Made by a program: the position numbers and the translations under genes
Shown: one piece after another, positions 5,424 to 5,889 of the stretch
How the letters are laid out: the number at the start of each line of letters is the position of its first letter
Numbering within the stretch: the stretch's first letter is position 1
Notes under the pieces: generated by a model
Told to the model about the DNA's origin: nothing
Databases searched by the model: none
What the model saw: only the letters and a program-made list of their open reading frames with translations
From: Prevotellaceae bacterium UBA1716
Lineage (GTDB): Bacteria; Bacteroidota; Bacteroidia; Bacteroidales; Bacteroidaceae
DNA length: 5,889 bases
Direction: 5' to 3'
Assembly (NCBI GenBank): GCA_002317225.1
Contig: DCIW01000263.1
Span: 1-5,889, forward strand

Positions 5424-5510
5424 GCTAAATTGAGATAAAATGACGATTTCTGATTTTTTACTTAACGAAAGTTAAATACATTAATTAATCTACATTTTTT
5501 GTCAATTTTA

Positions 5511-5542
5511 TTTGGATATATGTAAAGTATGCTTTGTCTTTG
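5511..5542 (+). promoter_or_regulatory. Promoter of the membrane protein gene
   Basis: TTTG (5511-5514), 20 bases, then TGTCTTTG (5535-5542), one mismatch from TAnnTTTG. An overlapping alternative, TA-N3-TTTG, lies at 5528-5536. Either puts the transcript start about 40-50 bases before the ATG. The near-consensus -33 element contrasts with the enzyme gene promoters and suggests expression without an activator. Confidence 0.5.
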
Positions 5543-5546
5543 CACC

Positions 5547-5576
5547 ATCAAACTTGTACAAATGTATATCAAACTT
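5547..5576 (+). repeat. Direct repeat in the membrane protein gene leader (candidate operator)
   Basis: ATCAAACTT occurs at 5547-5555 and 5568-5576, exactly 21 bp apart, so both copies lie on the same face of the helix. Between them is the palindrome TACA-AA-TGTA (5557-5566). The block sits just downstream of the promoter, where a repressor would act. Confidence 0.4.
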
Positions 5577-5590
5577 AAAAATGTAGTTTT

Positions 5591-5889
5591 ATGAAGAAAT
5601 CATTTCTTTTTCCACATTGGTGCCAGAAAGTGGGCTGGTGGATTCTTGCAACATTAGCTGTTTTTGGCGTTATAGTGTTGATTCTTGCATTAATCGGCTG
5701 TAATGTTCCCAATTGGCTTGAAGGCATTCTTTACTCTGTACCATTCTTCCCTTCGCTTGCTTTATTCTTGATTTGCTTATCACAGGAGAAGCAAGAAGAT
5801 GAATATATTGCACACATTCGTACACGCTCAGTTTTTATTATTGTCGCTATTGCTTTTGTAATAAGTCTAATAGATTTTCCAGTCAAACT
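5591..5889 (+). CDS. Small multi-pass membrane protein, N-terminal part (3' end outside window)
   Basis: The frame opens with ATG at 5591 and stays open for 99 codons to the right edge. The product begins MKKSFLFPHW and has hydrophobic helices at about residues 16-37, 44-63 and from 81 onward, with a charged segment between the second and third (QEKQEDEYIAHIRTRS, 65-80). No enzyme motif is visible. From memory, Bacteroidota carry small membrane proteins with this N-terminus and an E-D-E-x-I-x-x-I-R-x-R-S segment, often followed by a gene for a short XRE-type helix-turn-helix regulator; that next gene would lie beyond the edge, so the pairing is a prediction. It is transcribed away from the GH43 gene and is probably unrelated to glycan use. 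Confidence 0.75.
   Translation, partial: MKKSFLFPHWCQKVGWWILATLAVFGVIVLILALIGCNVPNWLEGILYSVPFFPSLALFLICLSQEKQEDEYIAHIRTRSVFIIVAIAFVISLIDFPVK

Larger units (their letters stand above)
5144..5590. other. Gene-free divergent region between the GH43 and membrane protein genes
   Basis: This 447-bp AT-rich stretch separates two divergently transcribed genes. Supported contents, left to right: the GH43 leader and -7 box (5189-5196), the shared TATGTTACAT element (5225-5234), a long perfect hairpin (5253-5300), a terminator-like hairpin (5390-5423), a small TTAAC-GAAA-GTTAA stem with a GNRA-type loop (5462-5475), a TTAATTAA palindrome (5481-5488), the promoter of the membrane protein gene (5511-5542) and its repeat-bearing leader. 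I see no convincing coding region on either strand. Confidence 0.7.

Noticed and set aside
1..5889. Mobile elements, CRISPR arrays, tRNA or rRNA genes
   Set aside because: No transposase or integrase motifs, no regularly spaced repeat-spacer pattern and no tRNA- or rRNA-like segments were seen on either strand.

Overview
The window looks like chromosomal DNA of a Bacteroidota species, most likely a Prevotella-like gut or rumen anaerobe. The evidence is the TAnnTTTG-type -7 promoter boxes ahead of the genes, the lack of Shine-Dalgarno sequences, AT-rich leaders before ATG-AAA-AAA/AAG starts, signal peptides ending in A-Q, and the enzyme families present. This is inferred from sequence character; no marker gene is in the window.

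Layout, left to right. Positions 1-469 (minus) hold the N-terminal part of a secreted protein, probably with a carbohydrate-binding-like beta-sandwich; its 3' end lies outside the window. Positions 692-2332 (minus) encode a secreted GH27 enzyme (alpha-galactosidase type) with a C-terminal CBM6/CBM35-like domain. Positions 2472-3026 (minus) encode a 184-residue exported protein that I do not recognise. Positions 3095-5143 (minus) encode a secreted GH43 glycosidase with a CBM6-like C-terminal region. A 447-bp gap without a gene (5144-5590) follows, with the GH43 promoter, two hairpins and the promoter of a divergent gene. From 5591 to the right edge (plus) runs the start of a small multi-pass membrane protein.

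How the genes may work together: the four minus-strand products all carry type I signal peptides without a lipobox Cys, so they are probably periplasmic or released. A GH27 exo-alpha-galactosidase type enzyme and a GH43 beta-propeller enzyme (arabinofuranosidase, xylosidase or galactosidase activities are known in the family) would together trim side chains of a plant polysaccharide such as arabinogalactan, galactomannan or a pectic galactan. The substrate is inference. No SusC/SusD pair or regulator is in the window, so whether this is the edge of a polysaccharide utilisation locus cannot be told.

Regulation is unusually readable. Every gene has its own recognisable -7 box, so the minus-strand genes appear as a row of separate transcription units, not one operon. 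The GH27 and GH43 promoters and the one for the left-hand gene share short elements suggesting a common regulator. The GH43 terminator overlaps the promoter of the unknown gene, whose ATG lies only six bases past its -7 box. That gene is also flanked by a 12-bp direct repeat. I saw no RNA genes, CRISPR arrays, insertion sequences or broken genes.
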